From assembly GCA_030611945.1 (NCBI GenBank), contig JAUWOV010000084.1:1-6990 (forward strand): DNA of 6,990 bases, read 5' to 3'. Position 1 is the first letter of the stretch; each line of letters opens with the position of its first letter. Both the position numbers and the translations under genes were made by a program. The DNA is from a bacterium (GTDB lineage Bacteria > JAHJDO01). The notes under the pieces were generated by a model. That model saw nothing but the letters and a program-made list of their open reading frames with translations, was not told the DNA's origin and did no database searches. This document shows, piece after piece, positions 5,259-6,990 of this stretch.

Positions 5259-6445
5259 AATTACCTGATAAGCGCGGTCGCTTTGGAGAATTTGGCGGTA
5301 AATTTGTGCCTGAAACTGTTATACCTGCGCTCCTGGAACTTGAGAAAGCCTATTTATCTGCAAAAAAAGACAAAAGCTTTCAAAAAGAATTAAATTATTA
5401 TCTGTGTGAATATGCAGGCAGACCTTCACCTCTATATTTTGCCCAAAGGCTTACCAAAAGGCTTGGAGGAGCAAAAATATATCTTAAAAGAGAGGATCTC
5501 CTGCATACAGGAGCGCATAAGATTAATAATACCCTTGGACAGGTACTACTTGCCGTAAAAATGGGGAAAAAGAGAATTATCGCAGAAACCGGCGCAGGAC
5601 AACATGGGGTTGCAACAGCAACTGCTGCGAGTATGTTCGGGCTGGAATGTGAAGTGTTCATGGGCACAGAAGATATTCAAAGACAATCCTTAAATGTATT
5701 CAAAATGAAGCTCCTTGGAGCAAAAGTTACACCCGTAACCTCTGGAAGCAGGACGCTCAAAGATGCTACAAATCAGGCGATTAGAGACTGGGTTACAAAT
5801 GTCAGGATCACACACTATGTTATTGGCTCTGTTGTTGGTCCTCATCCATATCCAATGATTGTGAGGGATTTTCAAACAGTTATTGGTAAAGAGACCAGAA
5901 AACAAATTCTCAGGATTGAAAAAAAATTACCTGACTATATTGTGGCATGTGTTGGCGGAGGAAGTAATTCCATAGGGATTTTTTATCCATTCATACCTGA
6001 GAGGAAAGTTTCTCTTATTGGTGTGGAAGCCGCAGGTTTCGGCATAAAAACAGGTAAGCATGCCGTAACACTGGGAAAAGGGACAGTAGGCACGCTTCAT
6101 GGAAGTATGAGTTATCTCTTACAAGATGGCGACGGACAGATAAAAATAGCGCATTCAATCTCTGCAGGACTTGATTATCCCGGAGTTGGTCCGGAGCATA
6201 GCTTTCTGAAGAAAACAGGCAGAGCTAAGTATCATTCTATTACAGATAAGGAGGCTCTGGAAGGGTTCAAGCTGCTTTGCAAGACAGAGGGTATTATCCC
6301 TGCTTTAGAGACTGCTCATGCAATCGCTTATGTAAAAAAACTTGCGCCCAAGCTCAAGAAAAATCAAACAATTATAATCTGTCTTTCCGGCAGAGGAGAT
6401 AAAGACGCAGACACAGTAGCAAAGGTGCTGGGAGTAAAGCTGTGA
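5255..6445 (+). CDS. trpB: Tryptophan synthase beta chain
   Basis: TrpB (EC 4.2.1.20) is the PLP enzyme that joins indole to L-serine to form tryptophan, as the core of an alpha2-beta2 complex. At 396 residues it is a standard TrpB1. The N-terminus has [14 protein letters not shown] (7-20). PLP binds Lys89 in [10 protein letters not shown] (84-93). Glu111 in [10 protein letters not shown] (111-120) is the catalytic acid, GGGSN (234-238) is the phosphate-binding loop, [13 protein letters not shown] (303-315) is the conserved substrate segment, and SGRGDKD (378-384) is the C-terminal signature. The start overlaps the trpC stop as ATGA with a GGTGAAGAAG site just upstream, and its stop overlaps the trpA start as GTGA. 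Both point to translational coupling. Confidence 0.98.
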   Translation: MKLPDKRGRFGEFGGKFVPETVIPALLELEKAYLSAKKDKSFQKELNYYLCEYAGRPSPLYFAQRLTKRLGGAKIYLKREDLLHTGAHKINNTLGQVLLAVKMGKKRIIAETGAGQHGVATATAASMFGLECEVFMGTEDIQRQSLNVFKMKLLGAKVTPVTSGSRTLKDATNQAIRDWVTNVRITHYVIGSVVGPHPYPMIVRDFQTVIGKETRKQILRIEKKLPDYIVACVGGGSNSIGIFYPFIPERKVSLIGVEAAGFGIKTGKHAVTLGKGTVGTLHGSMSYLLQDGDGQIKIAHSISAGLDYPGVGPEHSFLKKTGRAKYHSITDKEALEGFKLLCKTEGIIPALETAHAIAYVKKLAPKLKKNQTIIICLSGRGDKDADTVAKVLGVKL

Positions 6446-6990
6446 ACAGGATAGAACGGGTATTTCTTAATCTATCCGAAACAAATACAACTGCTTTCAT
6501 TCCTTTTATAACTGCAGGCGATCCAAGCGTTGCTATAACAAAGAAACTGGTTTTCGCATTTGAGAAAGCCGAAGCTGATATTATTGAACTTGGTGTTCCT
6601 TTTTCAGATCCGCTTGCAGATGGTCCTACAATACAACAAGCTTCTGAAAGAGCGCTCAAAAATGGAGTTTCTCTACGAACTGTGATAACACTTGTCAGAG
6701 ACATCAGGGAAAAAAGCAGTATCCCTATTATCTTGATGGGATACTATAATCCAATATTCAGATATGGAATTGACAATTTTGTAAAAGACTCTATAAAAGC
6801 TGGTATTGACGGAATTATTGTTCCTGATCTTCCGCCGGAAGAAGCTCTTCCAATCTATAATAAAACAAAAAAGTCCCCTCTTGCTATAATATTTCTTGCA
6901 GCTCCTACAAGTACAGACGATAGAATTAGACTAATTGCCGGAATGACGGAAGGATTTATTTATTATGTGTCGCTTACCGGCGTAACCGGA
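6442..6990 (+). CDS. trpA: Tryptophan synthase alpha chain (3' end outside the window)
   Basis: TrpA (EC 4.1.2.8) cleaves indole-3-glycerol phosphate to indole, which is channelled to TrpB. The frame starts at GTG 6442-6444, overlapping the trpB TGA by 4 nt, with GGGAG (6430-6434) 7 nt upstream. It is open for 183 codons to the right edge. Motifs are [11 protein letters not shown] (19-29) and [17 protein letters not shown] (49-65). Glu49 and Asp60 fall at the positions of the two catalytic acids of Salmonella TrpA. Further motifs are [13 protein letters not shown] (97-109), [12 protein letters not shown] (123-134), [12 protein letters not shown] (151-162) and [10 protein letters not shown] at the edge. 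About 80 C-terminal residues are missing. No sign of truncation other than the window boundary. Confidence 0.97.
   Translation, partial: MNRIERVFLNLSETNTTAFIPFITAGDPSVAITKKLVFAFEKAEADIIELGVPFSDPLADGPTIQQASERALKNGVSLRTVITLVRDIREKSSIPIILMGYYNPIFRYGIDNFVKDSIKAGIDGIIVPDLPPEEALPIYNKTKKSPLAIIFLAAPTSTDDRIRLIAGMTEGFIYYVSLTGVTG

Noticed and set aside
5398-5905. Two minus-strand frames of 71 and 89 codons within trpB
   Set aside because: They are antisense shadows of a well-conserved gene, with Cys/Pro/Ser-rich non-protein-like composition.
6372-6704. Minus-strand open frame of 110 codons
   Set aside because: It lies across the trpB end and trpA start, both of which have full family motifs; its translation looks like a shadow.

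Overview
This is a bacterial chromosomal window of moderately low GC, with strong Shine-Dalgarno sites and sigma-70-like promoters. It has two transcriptional blocks pointing away from a central intergenic region at about 3595-4021. The gene content (RNase Y, a YmdB-type phosphodiesterase, a lipoprotein ApbE flavin transferase, a cold-shock protein and trpC-trpB-trpA) fits many bacterial phyla. RNase Y rather than an RNase E-only system argues against a typical gammaproteobacterium. Nothing here fixes the taxon. There is no plasmid, phage, transposase, CRISPR, tRNA or rRNA signal.

Left block, minus strand, read right to left: rny (RNase Y), ymdB (metallophosphoesterase) and apbE (FAD:protein FMN transferase lipoprotein). 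The intergenic gaps are only 8 and about 24 nt, so they look like one operon driven by a good promoter at 3774-3802. The rny leader is about 170 nt long and holds a long imperfect inverted repeat. The apbE tail overlaps the 3' end of an unidentified plus-strand gene entering from the left edge.

Centre and right block, plus strand: a cold-shock protein gene with its own promoter, a hairpin-bearing leader and a strong intrinsic terminator. It is followed by trpC-trpB-trpA, tightly coupled by ATGA and GTGA overlaps, with trpA cut by the right edge. A likely trp promoter overlaps the T-tract of the cold-shock gene terminator. TrpC, TrpB and TrpA together convert CdRP to tryptophan. trpF is neither between trpC and trpB nor fused to trpC, and no trpE, trpG or trpD precedes trpC.

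The most unusual item is inside apbE. It is a small nested-palindrome element flanked by 5-bp direct repeats (TTCAC). Removing the element plus one repeat copy deletes exactly 81 bp (27 codons) and restores a canonical ApbE sequence. It looks like an in-frame insertion of a mobile palindromic element into a protein gene, comparable in style to the Rickettsia palindromic elements. The second item of interest is the structured leader of rny, an RNA-decay gene that may regulate itself.
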